Shown here: in pieces, positions 19,980-28,009 of the stretch | How the letters are laid out: each line of letters starts with the position of its first letter | How positions within the stretch are numbered: position 1 is the stretch's first letter | From: Candidatus Bathyarchaeota archaeon | GTDB lineage: Archaea > Thermoproteota > Bathyarchaeia > Bathyarchaeales > Bathycorpusculaceae | Assembly (NCBI GenBank): GCA_003151735.1 | Contig: PLYI01000026.1 | Location: 24,281 to 88,280 of the forward strand | Direction: 5' to 3' | Length of the DNA: 64,000 bases | Made by a program: the position numbers and the translations under genes | The notes under the pieces: model-generated | Seen by the model: the letters and a program-made list of their open reading frames with translations, nothing else | Told to the model about the DNA's origin: nothing | Database searches by the model: none

Positions 19980-20150
19980 AAGGTTAAGCTGGTAAACAAA
20001 AATCTACAGAATCCTAAGGCGGGTAGGTCGGCAGTAAAGTTTTCTGTAGCCATTAATATGTTGAAATCCGAATCTGAGTTTCGCCGTAAAAGCTAATGCT
20101 TATTTGCTTCTTGCCTCTTTGGAGACGAGAAATTGTTGCTTAAGTTTTAA

Positions 20151-20261
20151 CTATGCTTCGCCTAGTTTCTGAAGGTAATCCAGAAACTTTTCCAGCTCAG
20201 CCTTATCCATATTCACAAGCTCGGTGCGTTCAGCTTTCACGTATCTGCGGAAAGACTCCAA
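20151..20261 (-). CDS. Possible small acidic/basic helical ORF (tail of the small membrane gene)
   Basis: 36 codons from TTG ('LESFRRYVKAERTELV' to 'YLQKLGEA'), helical and charged. The frame is open back to just inside the end of the small membrane ORF at 20287-20400, one frame apart. No ribosome binding site lies before the TTG. It may be the cytosolic tail of that gene after a frameshift, or a separate short gene. The rest of the 19980-20463 gap shows nothing recognisable. Confidence 0.3.
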   Translation of the reverse strand: MESFRRYVKAERTELVNMDKAELEKFLDYLQKLGEA

Positions 20262-20286
20262 GCATTGATTAGAAGAAACATTTTGC

Positions 20287-20400
20287 TTAACAGTTCTTTA
20301 CCTGCTCACGCTCAATTTTTATGCGGTACAGTGTAGCTACGAAAGTTGCGAAAACTACCATGGTATTGCTTACAATTACAATCAGCGAAATGTCAACCAT
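20287..20400 (-). CDS. Small single-pass membrane protein
   Basis: 37 residues. It begins MVDISLIVIVSNTM, continues hydrophobic to 'FVATLYRIKIE' and ends with a charged tail. On the coding strand AAAGGAG lies 9 bases before the ATG, a strong ribosome binding site, which is the main reason to call this short frame a gene. No family is recognised. It precedes the synthase gene on the same strand by about 60 bases of 3' distance but reads away from its promoter. Confidence 0.5.
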   Translation of the reverse strand: MVDISLIVIVSNTMVVFATFVATLYRIKIEREQVKNC

Positions 20401-20463
20401 GAGCGCTAACTCCTTTATGGATAATAAGATAGGGGGATTTTCAGCTTATTTTCCCTTTCGCTG

Positions 20464-21693
20464 CTAGTGACAATTGTTGTTTTCGGGCAGTATCTTCAGT
20501 ATGCGAAGGACTTTCTTGAATTCTTCCTCTTTCAGCGATGCTCTGCGTCCGTTTGCGTACATATCTTTGACTCTATCCACAACTGTAGCGACAGTTTCGT
20601 CGTCTGGAACGTTTCCTGACAGCTCAGTTATTTTGTGTTTGATTATGCCTTTGCCAGATTGTTTGCCGATGGTTAAGCGCCGTATGTTGCCGACTAGTTC
20701 AGGCGGGTAAGGTTCATAGGTCCATGGGTCGTTGAGGACGCCGTGGGTGTGGATTCCTGATTCATGCGCGAACCCGTAGTCGCCAACGATCGCTTTGTTA
20801 GGCGGCACTATGAAACCTGTTGCTTTGCCAATGTAGTCTGCGGTTGCCTTAAGCTTCTCGGTTTTGCCCTCGTATTTCAAGATGCCATAATGCAAGTACA
20901 AGTTTAACAGAACTTTTTCTGTCTCCGCGTTACCTGCACGTTCGCCAATTCCAAGGTACGTTGTGCTAGCATATACTTTGTCCCAGATGCCTGAGGCAGC
21001 CTTAATTGCAGCTATTGTGTTTTCAACTGCGTTTCCAAAGTCGTCGTGTGCATGCATTTCGATTGCGCCGATGCGAGTTTCCTTCTTGATGGCAACTACT
21101 TTAGCCGGGATGCCGTTGGGCAGAGGAGCTTGAGGGTCAGATAATCCGATGCCGACAGTGTCGCATATGCGGTAACATTCTGCGCCAGCATCCGCAACAG
21201 CGTTGATGAAGCGTTTTTCAAAGTTCCAGTCTGCTCGGGTGCTGTCTTCGCCATGAACGAAAGTTCTTAAACCGCACGTCTTAGCTGCATACTCAGTTAC
21301 GTCAACTACGTTGGCTAAGATTTGCTCTTGGGTTTTTTCTGGCCATTTAGCCTTGAAATGTATGTCTGAAACGGGATGTGAGATGCCAACTTCTTGGAGT
21401 CCGCACTGGACGGCGCTATCGATGTCTTCTTTGACGGCTCTGCACCAGCCTGCAACTCGTAAATCAAGATGTAAGTCCCCGATTAGTTTGGCGGCTTTTT
21501 TGTCTGGTTCTTGGTAGTGAAATAATTCGATTCTTTCGACTCCTATTTCGTTGAGTAGCTGTGCGATTTTTGCGGCGTCTTTGGGTCCTGCGGCTAAGCC
21601 TGGCATCTGGATGCCGTCGCGAAGTGTGGTGTCATCTAGGATTGGTTCCGTTTTTAGGGGGTGAAGTTTGAAATAGAAGTCTTTTATATCCAT
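20464..21693 (-). CDS. Homocitrate/isopropylmalate synthase-family aldol enzyme
   Basis: 409 residues of the DRE-TIM family. 'LDDTTLRDGIQMPG' is the catalytic DxTLRDG loop. 'IEMHAHDDFGNAVENTIAA' carries the HxHxD/N metal site. 'YLGIGERAGNAETEKVLLNL' is the family's glycine-rich signature. The ~80-residue C-terminal part resembles the helical subdomain of homocitrate synthase rather than the LeuA allosteric domain, so leucine feedback control is unlikely. It condenses acetyl-CoA with a 2-oxo acid. Homocitrate synthase and isopropylmalate or citramalate synthase cannot be separated by eye. Confidence 0.82.
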   Translation of the reverse strand: MDIKDFYFKLHPLKTEPILDDTTLRDGIQMPGLAAGPKDAAKIAQLLNEIGVERIELFHYQEPDKKAAKLIGDLHLDLRVAGWCRAVKEDIDSAVQCGLQEVGISHPVSDIHFKAKWPEKTQEQILANVVDVTEYAAKTCGLRTFVHGEDSTRADWNFEKRFINAVADAGAECYRICDTVGIGLSDPQAPLPNGIPAKVVAIKKETRIGAIEMHAHDDFGNAVENTIAAIKAASGIWDKVYASTTYLGIGERAGNAETEKVLLNLYLHYGILKYEGKTEKLKATADYIGKATGFIVPPNKAIVGDYGFAHESGIHTHGVLNDPWTYEPYPPELVGNIRRLTIGKQSGKGIIKHKITELSGNVPDDETVATVVDRVKDMYANGRRASLKEEEFKKVLRILKILPENNNCH

Positions 21694-21868
21694 TTATGCT
21701 CTTCTCTGTCTTGTTTTATTTTATTCTGATGTACTTTTGTAATGGTAAATAACGCTTGAATGTAATTGATAAACGTTGCTCCATACTTTTTGTAAATTTG
21801 TCCAACGGTATACGTGACCTTAAAACAAAATTACTTGTCATTAGACAAGCATAAACTTTACATTCAAA

Positions 21869-22183
21869 CTAGCCAATACTAGAATAAAGCGCCTTCAACG
21901 TCCCAGAAACGGCCAAAGCATGCATCGACCCCGTCTTACCAGCCACAGCAGTAACCGCAGCCAACGAAGCCCGCACAATCGGCAAAGAAGCAAGCGAAGT
22001 ACGAATAACAAAAATTTTGCGTTCCCCATCAAAATTAATCAAAGCCAAACCCGTCAAACTTGCCCCCACTTCACCATACAACTTTGTCACGGACCCCCAA
22101 ACCGCATCCATAAACTCCCGCTCACTTGGCAAACCCTCGTACTCTAGTTGCAGAGCAAGGTAACGGCGTTTAACACGTTTCAA
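21869..22183 (-). CDS. rnp2: RNase P protein component 2 (Pop5-like)
   Basis: 104 residues. The opening 'KRVKRRYLALQLE' and the 'GLALINFDGERKIFVIRTS' strand pair are typical of Rnp2/Pop5. With Rnp3 it forms the pair that supports the catalytic domain of RNase P RNA in pre-tRNA 5' processing. It overlaps the 3' end of rnp3 by four bases, as expected for translational coupling. It is the last gene of an RNA/ribosome operon reading leftward from 24238. Confidence 0.88.
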   Translation of the reverse strand: MKRVKRRYLALQLEYEGLPSEREFMDAVWGSVTKLYGEVGASLTGLALINFDGERKIFVIRTSLASLPIVRASLAAVTAVAGKTGSMHALAVSGTLKALYSSIG

Positions 22184-22914
22184 ACTGATTTGCCCTCCTT
22201 AACTACGGATATGCCTGGCGCAATAAACCTTGAACTAAGCTTCTCTCGGTTACGTAGAACAACCGCGGCAGGATTGGTGGAAACAGCGTCTAAAGCATGC
22301 TCCTCATCTAACCCGAACAAATAAGCTAAACTCGCCAAATCCCTTGGCTTACGCAGCAAATTCTCCTCGCCGACACCGCTTGAAACAACAACAGGCACAT
22401 GGAACTCAAGTGCAACAGCAACTTCACGGCGTAAACTCGAAAGCAACCTGACTCGGGCTGGGCCTTCCATAACGAGCAGGGGTTTAACGTCAACCTCTAA
22501 AGCCGCTAAACTGCAGCTGGCAAGTTCAGCTTCAGCTCGATCAAAAAACCGTTTATGGTAATCAAGACTTGGAAAATTCAAAAGGTCAACACGTCTGTCT
22601 TTGGCGGCTTGGCGTGCAACCTCTTTAGAATCGCAAACTATGCATATGACTTCGAATTGTCGCCTGAACTTGCGTAGAAAACGCATCAGGTCTTCTTGGG
22701 TTCGAGGTTTAAAATCTGCACGTAAAACAAAGTCTAAGCCAAGTTTGGTGCATGCGGCTTTGAGTGCCGCTACTTCAGTTTCTTGCAATCCAGAGGTGAA
22801 TGGAATACTGATGTAATGGTGGCCCAGTTGGGCGGCTTTAGTGATTAGGCGTTGCGTTGCCTGTTGGTCTTTGGGGTTAATGTGCAAATGTAAATCGGCG
22901 AAGGTTCGGGTCAT
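22180..22914 (-). CDS. rnp3: RNase P protein component 3 (Rpp30-like)
   Basis: 244 residues with a PHP-like TIM barrel: 'FADLHLHIN' at the start, 'YISIPFTSGLQETE', 'LLNFPSLDYHKRFFDRAEAE' and 'PVVVSSGVGE'. These match Rpp30/Rnp3, the structural RNase P subunit that pairs with Rnp2. It overlaps both neighbours by four bases, indicating a tight operon. Confidence 0.9.
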   Translation of the reverse strand: MTRTFADLHLHINPKDQQATQRLITKAAQLGHHYISIPFTSGLQETEVAALKAACTKLGLDFVLRADFKPRTQEDLMRFLRKFRRQFEVICIVCDSKEVARQAAKDRRVDLLNFPSLDYHKRFFDRAEAELASCSLAALEVDVKPLLVMEGPARVRLLSSLRREVAVALEFHVPVVVSSGVGEENLLRKPRDLASLAYLFGLDEEHALDAVSTNPAAVVLRNREKLSSRFIAPGISVVKEGKSV

Positions 22915-23357
22915 GTTAGCAACCCAGTTTGCTTGGAAATCTCTGTTATTTCCTGTGCAGTTTTGTTTTTGAAGTGGATTTTAAGGTGGATAGGGTCATT
23001 TTGAGAAAACTTTAATGCTCCTAAAAAGGCAGATTGCTTGTCGAAGCGGAGGTAAAGGTTGCCTTTTTCAAGATGCAGTTTGAGGCAGCGGTTTAACTCT
23101 TCCTTATCCAGCGCACCAAGCTCTTTGCCAAATTTTTCCAATGTTTTGGGCAAAAGTTTTTTGTCTGTTAGTTTAGAGGTAAAAAGAATAATGGGGTTTC
23201 CATGATGCCCCGTGCAGTTGGTTTTTTCGAAAACAAGGGGGTCCGACAGTTCCGCTGGCAATAGGTTGCGTACGGCTGTTTGGACTTTACTTGGGTCTTC
23301 GGTTGCGTGTGCGAAGACCCTTATATCTATGTAGGCTATTGGCGGTTTAGCAGACAT
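22911..23357 (-). CDS. COG1325-type exosome-associated RNA-binding protein
   Basis: 148 residues. 'IAYIDIRVFAHATEDPSKV' and 'TNCTGHHGNPIILF' are characteristic of the small archaeal proteins usually placed beside RNase P, ribosomal protein and exosome genes and predicted to bind RNA. It overlaps rnp3 by four bases. Biochemical role is not established for the family. Confidence 0.75.
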   Translation of the reverse strand: MSAKPPIAYIDIRVFAHATEDPSKVQTAVRNLLPAELSDPLVFEKTNCTGHHGNPIILFTSKLTDKKLLPKTLEKFGKELGALDKEELNRCLKLHLEKGNLYLRFDKQSAFLGALKFSQNDPIHLKIHFKNKTAQEITEISKQTGLLT

Positions 23358-23390
23358 TAGGCACCGGATTTGTGTTGTGTATTTGGGCTT

Positions 23391-23630
23391 TTAGCTTTTT
23401 TGTTTGAATGTTGGCTTTGGTTTTTTGGTTTGCGGGGTTGCTTTGGCGTGTGCTTTGATGCAGTCTACGTTTTCTTGGTGGGTGGATTTGCGTTTTACGT
23501 CAACGCGTAACCCGATTTGTTTGGCTTGCTGCTTGTTTACGCCTGCTTCTTTGAGTTCGTTGGGGCTAAAGCCTTGGCCGATGCTTTTTTTGCCGTTTTG
23601 TTTTGTTATGACGATTTTAAGGTGATGCAT
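23391..23630 (-). CDS. rpl13e: Ribosomal protein eL13
   Basis: 79 residues. 'IGQGFSPNELKEAGVNKQQ' followed by 'GLRVDVKRKSTHQENV' matches the short archaeal eL13, which is found mainly in TACK lineages. The tail is rich in Lys, Pro and Gln. It overlaps eL15 by one base (23630). Confidence 0.85.
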   Translation of the reverse strand: MHHLKIVITKQNGKKSIGQGFSPNELKEAGVNKQQAKQIGLRVDVKRKSTHQENVDCIKAHAKATPQTKKPKPTFKQKS

Positions 23631-24238
23631 TATTTGCCTCCTTTCAGTTGGTGGTCGCCGTGGCGTCCTGTGTTGCCGACTCTGTGGCTTGGACGAGCTT
23701 TCTCTGAGCCTCTGCCGCGGTGGTGAAGTCCCCTTACGTTTTTACCTGCGCTTGTCATGCTGCGGAAGACTCTGCTGGCATGCTGTGGTTCCGCTATCCA
23801 GCCGACATCTTTGTCAGTTTTTATGGTTGGCGCGTTAGGGTCAAGAAGTATAACTTCAAACCATTTGTGTTTGCCGTCTTCGCCTACCCAGTAACTGTTT
23901 AAAACTTCTAGGTTGGGGAATCTTTTGGCGGTTCGTTCCTCTGCGATTAATCGGATGCTTTTTCCCGGTTTAAATTTGGCAACACCCATACGTTTGGGGC
24001 GTCGTCCTGACCGAGGACGTAGTTTTCTTAATCCTCCTCTGCGGACTTTTGCTCGGGCAACTACGAAGCCTTGTTTTGCTTTGTAGCCGAGTTTTCTTGC
24101 GCGGTCGAGTCTTGTAGGGTGCTCGATGCGTAAAACTGTTGGTTGTTTGCGCCACTGCACTAAGCGTTGGCGCATGAGTTCTTCAACGAAGCTTTTTTCG
24201 GGCTGAGCCCATTCTTCTGCTATGTATTTATATGCCAT
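23630..24238 (-). CDS. rpl15e: Ribosomal protein eL15
   Basis: 202 residues, strongly basic. Conserved segments: '[20 protein letters not shown]', '[20 protein letters not shown]', '[20 protein letters not shown]', '[20 protein letters not shown]', and the C-terminal '[18 protein letters not shown]'. It is the first gene of the leftward operon eL15-eL13-COG1325-rnp3-rnp2. A GGAG lies 12 bases before the ATG. Confidence 0.96.
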   Translation of the reverse strand: MAYKYIAEEWAQPEKSFVEELMRQRLVQWRKQPTVLRIEHPTRLDRARKLGYKAKQGFVVARAKVRRGGLRKLRPRSGRRPKRMGVAKFKPGKSIRLIAEERTAKRFPNLEVLNSYWVGEDGKHKWFEVILLDPNAPTIKTDKDVGWIAEPQHASRVFRSMTSAGKNVRGLHHRGRGSEKARPSHRVGNTGRHGDHQLKGGK

Positions 24239-24771
24239 CTAAATTTTTCTCCTACGTGTATTGTTTGCTTACGGTTCAGTCCCGAAGGACCACATCCCAA
24301 CGGACACGGTTGTCCGCCTGCAATTTCACATCAAAGGTGCCTGCAATGAAATAAACCTTTCCAGCGGAACAGGTGGTTTAGGCGAGTTAGGTTTCATAGA
24401 TTGGTTACGTGATGACCGCCCGCCATGGTTAAACACTGAATTTCGGCATATTAATGCGCTTGTTTTTAACCAATCAGACCTCTCCCTATAGGTTTCTGCA
24501 ATGAGTTTCTATTGGGATCCAAATATGAACCAAATATGAATGTGAATGCCAGTTACACGTGTTCCCGATCCTTGTAGGCAGACATCGCTCAGGCTGCATC
24601 GTATTTATGGGCTAAGTTCCTTGTATCGGCAGGCAGGAATTTGAACAAATGCACAGTTAACCACGGTTTGTTGTCTTATTATTGAAATTTAGGCTCTTAA
24701 AACCATAATTTATTGAACAAACAGATAATTTTTTATCTAACATGCAGCTAATACTGTCATGGAGAAAGGTA
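24239..24771. other. Gap between eL15 and a small gene; no supported gene
   Basis: This 530-base stretch must contain the eL15 operon promoter on the minus strand. The plus strand has a 76-codon open frame from TTG at 24261 to 24491 without recognisable family, ribosome binding site or TATA box; I do not call it. A TTTGAAC-like piece near 24650 suggested a tRNA T-loop on the minus strand, but its flanks do not pair. Confidence 0.4.
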
Positions 24772-25065
24772 ATGGAGAAATCTTGGATGATAGTTCAAGA
24801 ACCAATACCTCACTGGAACAATTTTACTGTCCCAGAGCTAAAAGAGATTCTGGAACATTGTAGAGCATTGGAGAGACTGGGGATTCCCCAAGACGAAGAA
24901 ATGATTACCGCAATTGAAAGAGACATCAAAATGCGAGAGAAGAAAATAAGCACGCTTCGCGTTTGCTTTGAACCGAAACACACAAAAATAAAACAGCAAA
25001 CAGAAAACCGAATCAATAACAAAAAGCAACAACCACAAAGCATCATATTGGAACAAACGGCCTAA
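24772..25065 (+). CDS. Small hypothetical helical protein
   Basis: 97 residues from the ATG at 24772, chosen because GAGAAAGG precedes it; an in-frame ATG at 24742 is also possible. The first half ('EPIPHWNNFTVPELKEILEH', 'IPQDEEMITAIERDIKMREKK') is predicted helical with alternating charges. The tail is rich in Gln, Asn and Lys. No family recognised. Confidence 0.5.
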   Translation: MEKSWMIVQEPIPHWNNFTVPELKEILEHCRALERLGIPQDEEMITAIERDIKMREKKISTLRVCFEPKHTKIKQQTENRINNKKQQPQSIILEQTA

Positions 25066-25117
25066 CAGACGGAAACACTATTCTGTAATTCCAATGCTCG
25101 CTGATTCTTTCCAAAAA

Positions 25118-25816
25118 TCATAGGTGTTGCGCTACAATCATGGCGTGTGCTTTATCGTAGGGTTCTAAATCGACGATTTCTTTAACGTCAAAGCCTCTGT
25201 TTCTTAAAATGTTGGCTTCCTGCCGATAAACCGCGTTAGGCTCCATAGTTACATCGATGCTCTGCGATTTGCATGCCAGCATTACCCAGCCTTGTGGTTT
25301 GAGGAAAACATCTGCGTTGTCAGCCAGCAGCTTTGCCTGTTCAGGCTGCGCCACGTCACAGTAGATTGAGTCAACCTTGCCTGAAATGAACATGGCGTAT
25401 CGCTCGGGCATTCGGGCGTCTTCCAGCATAGGTGAAATGTTTGTTCGGTAAGCTGCAACGTTGTTAACTAAATCCCTAATGGAACGCTGCGCAAATTCAA
25501 CGCAGTAAACATGCCCAGCATCACCGACGATGTCTGAGACATGGCTGGGAGTGGTTCCTGAAGCAGCCCCCAAATACAGCACTTTAAAGCCCGGTTCAAC
25601 AGGAACGTTTTGGACGCCTTTAATGATGGCTCCTGCAAGTTTGCTGCGGAAAGCGTCCCAAACACGGTATTCAACATACTTGAATTTGAAAAGTCGTTCG
25701 CCGTAAACTCTCAATCCGGGGGTTAGGTTTTTTGTAGCGAGGCGTTGTGCACCGTCTTCAAGCATTACTTGGTATATTTCTTTGAATTTTGGGTGCGGTT
25801 TAACTTTCAGGTGCAC
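25118..25816 (-). CDS. flpA: Fibrillarin-like rRNA/tRNA 2'-O-methyltransferase
   Basis: 232 residues from the GTG at 25816. The protein is the methyltransferase of box C/D RNPs. Visible motifs: 'HPKFKEIYQVMLEDGAQRLA', 'GERLFKFKYVEYRVWDAFRS', 'VLYLGAASGTTPSHVSDIVG' (SAM motif I), 'VYCVEFAQRS', 'DSIYCDVAQPEQAKLL' and 'VDLEPYDKAHAMIV'. The start overlaps the 3' end of nop5 by 17 bases, so translation is coupled. The frame stays open a further 70 codons upstream through nop5, but that part only mirrors its repetitive tail. Confidence 0.93.
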   Translation of the reverse strand: MHLKVKPHPKFKEIYQVMLEDGAQRLATKNLTPGLRVYGERLFKFKYVEYRVWDAFRSKLAGAIIKGVQNVPVEPGFKVLYLGAASGTTPSHVSDIVGDAGHVYCVEFAQRSIRDLVNNVAAYRTNISPMLEDARMPERYAMFISGKVDSIYCDVAQPEQAKLLADNADVFLKPQGWVMLACKSQSIDVTMEPNAVYRQEANILRNRGFDVKEIVDLEPYDKAHAMIVAQHL

Positions 25817-27218
25817 GTCTTTCTGGTCCCCGATTTGGACCGCCGCCGCCTCCGCCGCGTCGATCGCCTCTATCTCGTCCGCCGCCATAACTGAAGTTGC
25901 GGCCTCCTCCACCGCCACCGTGTCGTGGAGGTCTTGGACCTCGGTCGCCGCCGCCAAAGTTTTTACCACCGCCCCTGAATCCGCCTCGATCGTCTCTTCG
26001 TGGAGGTCGTTGTTCTCTGCGTTCAAATGACCCTTCAGGTCTCGGTTTGGATTCTTTTGGCGCTGGCGGTTCCTTGTATTTTACGTGGATTTCTTCTATG
26101 CGTTTGTTAATGTCTGCTTTCAGTTTGTCTCCGATGTAGTGTCCTTGTCCGAAAGCGTCTGCTCTGGCTGCGATGGCAAGTTTGCCTGCGATGACTCTTG
26201 CTATTTTTCCCCGTTGCCATCTTTTCGCGTCATGGAGTAGGGTGTGTTGGAAGATTAAGCCGTGTTTTGGTGGTCGGGCTCCTGTTTTTAGGCTGCGGAA
26301 GAGTGCTTTTTCTGCGCCTATGACTTGTATGGTGCTTGCTGGTCTCATAGCCAAGTTCTGTAGGCTTCCAGCCATGGCGATTAAGCGTGCTCCGAGAAGG
26401 GCTCCTGCAACTGTGCGTACGTTAGGCGCCAACTCCTCCATGGTGCGGTCAACATAGTCTTCCATGTTCTTGCGTAGCAAATAGAAATCAAGCACATCCT
26501 TAGCCAAGGCTTGAATCATCTCTAAGTCGGCTTCTGCAATGTCTGCGCCCATGGATGATTCAGCTGCTTTTGCAACAAGTTGCGTTCGTTCTTTTGGAAT
26601 GTTTTCTTTCTCCAAATTCTCAACCGAAAAGTTTTCTCTGTCGCCCAAGTTCACAACGAGTCGTGAGTAAGTTTCATGTTTCTCAACTAGACGGTCAAGT
26701 TCAGGGAAATAGACGCCGTACCATTCGCGGAGTCTGCCCATGAAGAGGTTGACGGTTTGGTCTAAACTGTCGAGTGTTTGAATGGCTTGGGCAACGATTA
26801 AATCGCGTTTTCCAGAGGCGCCCTTAATTCTTAATTTTGCAAGTTCCAAGCTGACACTGCGGTTCCAAACGCTGAGTTCTTGCTCGTCTTTAGCAAAGCC
26901 TGATTCAATTGCCACTTCACCCATCCGTGAATGCAAAACTGCGATTTCCGCTGGCTTAGCTACTTCAACGGGTATTTTCATCTTTTTCTGAGCTTCCTCT
27001 GCCAATTTGGCGGATTCAAAAACAAACGTGTCGTAACCTACGCTTGCAAGAAGTGAGATTAGCGATGACATTTGATCTGATAATTTTCCAGACTCGGTTT
27101 TAAGCAGGTTTTTTGCTGCGTCCTGCGCCTTTTTTGGAAACAGAGCTTTTTCAACTAAGCCGTTGTTTTCGTCGAAGGCTGCTACACCGAAGGGAAATTG
27201 AACTATGAATATTTTCAT
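25800..27218 (-). CDS. nop5: Nop5/Nop56-58 box C/D RNP protein with a Gly-Arg tail
   Basis: 472 residues. Nop5 bridges L7Ae-bound C/D guide RNA and fibrillarin. The N-terminal fibrillarin-binding domain, coiled coil and Nop domain are present; the last shows 'VAGALLGARLIAMAGSLQNL', 'RPASTIQVIGAEKALFRSL', 'PKHGLIFQHTLLH' and 'RGKIARVIAGKLAIAARAD'. From about residue 395 the tail is rich in Gly, Arg and Pro with RGG-like units ('GGFRGGGKNFGGGDRG', 'RGDRRGGGGGG'), about 75 residues long. Archaeal Nop5 usually ends in a short Lys-rich tail, so this is unusual. Confidence 0.92.
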   Translation of the reverse strand: MKIFIVQFPFGVAAFDENNGLVEKALFPKKAQDAAKNLLKTESGKLSDQMSSLISLLASVGYDTFVFESAKLAEEAQKKMKIPVEVAKPAEIAVLHSRMGEVAIESGFAKDEQELSVWNRSVSLELAKLRIKGASGKRDLIVAQAIQTLDSLDQTVNLFMGRLREWYGVYFPELDRLVEKHETYSRLVVNLGDRENFSVENLEKENIPKERTQLVAKAAESSMGADIAEADLEMIQALAKDVLDFYLLRKNMEDYVDRTMEELAPNVRTVAGALLGARLIAMAGSLQNLAMRPASTIQVIGAEKALFRSLKTGARPPKHGLIFQHTLLHDAKRWQRGKIARVIAGKLAIAARADAFGQGHYIGDKLKADINKRIEEIHVKYKEPPAPKESKPRPEGSFERREQRPPRRDDRGGFRGGGKNFGGGDRGPRPPRHGGGGGGRNFSYGGGRDRGDRRGGGGGGPNRGPERRAPES

Positions 27219-27380
27219 TTTCTTGGCCCCAATAAACTATGTATTGTCACTACATTGTCTTAATAAATCGTTTCGTTGCATCCAATCAAAAAACCGCATT
27301 TTCCATGCTACGGAACCTATTTTCAGGGAGTCAGGATATTTGCAGAAAAGTAAATTCCCAAAAAACCCATGCCGTTGAAT

Positions 27381-27832
27381 GTTACATCGCCTGTTTTCTT
27401 CTGTGTGCTATTACCGCCACCATGGTCACTAGAAGTACGATTGCGACAATGGCTGCAGAGAACTCAGGAATTGTAGGCGTTGGAGTTGAGACTGGGGTTG
27501 GTATGGGGGTTGGCGAAGAAGTAGTTTGCGACAGTGTTGAAGGAAATCATGTTTTGGTTAGTTCCCCGCGCTTGCAGCGTTCCATTAACCAGTATGTAAA
27601 AGCCGTTGAGGTTCACTGTGACTCCGGGCTCTATTGTTAAGGTAACTCCGTTGTTCACTAAAATGTTGCCTGTAATGTTATAAGGGCTGTTTGCAAGCGT
27701 CCAGGTGGTATCGCTACCAATTATTCCGCCAAAACTTACGCCTTGAGCTAAGCCGACCTCAAGGTTGTAAAACAAAAACAATCCACTAGACAACAGAAAG
27801 ATCAGCAAAACAGTAAAAAGCGTTTTCTGCAA
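27381..27832 (-). pseudogene. Collapsed surface protein (signal peptide, short beta-helix piece, PEF anchor)
   Basis: The first frame begins with a signal peptide ('MQKTLFTVLLIFLLSSGLFL') and a beta-helix type unit ('LVNNGVTLTIEPGVTVNLNG', 'ILVNGTLQARGT'). It stops at 27464. A neighbouring frame gives 'TLSQTTSSPTPIPTPVSTPT', then 'IPEFSAAIVAIVLLVTMV' and 'HRRKQAM', the membrane anchor, ending at 27381. The two ends of a typical archaeal surface protein are thus fused one frame apart with almost the whole beta-helix missing. A deletion plus frameshift is the simplest reading. Confidence 0.65.
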
Positions 27833-27987
27833 CTTAAAACACTAATAAGGATAAGTCAGTTTGCCCTAAAAAACGTTCATAAGCCTTTATGTTTTTTTCG
27901 GTTGACTTTATCTGATAGAGCAGATGAGGCCGAACTTTTTCAGGTTGATTTGTATTCTCGGTTTCAAAAAAGTTAATACGAACAGCC

Positions 27988-27993
27988 TATAAA
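27988..27993 (+). promoter_or_regulatory. TATA box for aguB-aguA
   Basis: TATAAA in CCTATAAATTAG. Archaeal spacing would put the transcript start near 28015, which makes the earliest starts of aguB (27998 TTG, 28010 ATG) doubtful and favours an internal start. Confidence 0.5.
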
Positions 27994-28009
27994 TTAGTTG
28001 AAAACAAGG

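Noticed and set aside
24261..24491. 76-codon open frame on the plus strand
   Set aside because: No ribosome binding site, TATA box or recognisable motif; it lies in the probable promoter region of the eL15 operon.
24640..24665. TTTGAAC piece resembling a tRNA T-loop on the minus strand
   Set aside because: The flanking bases do not form a T stem, and no acceptor or anticodon arm is found at the proper distance.
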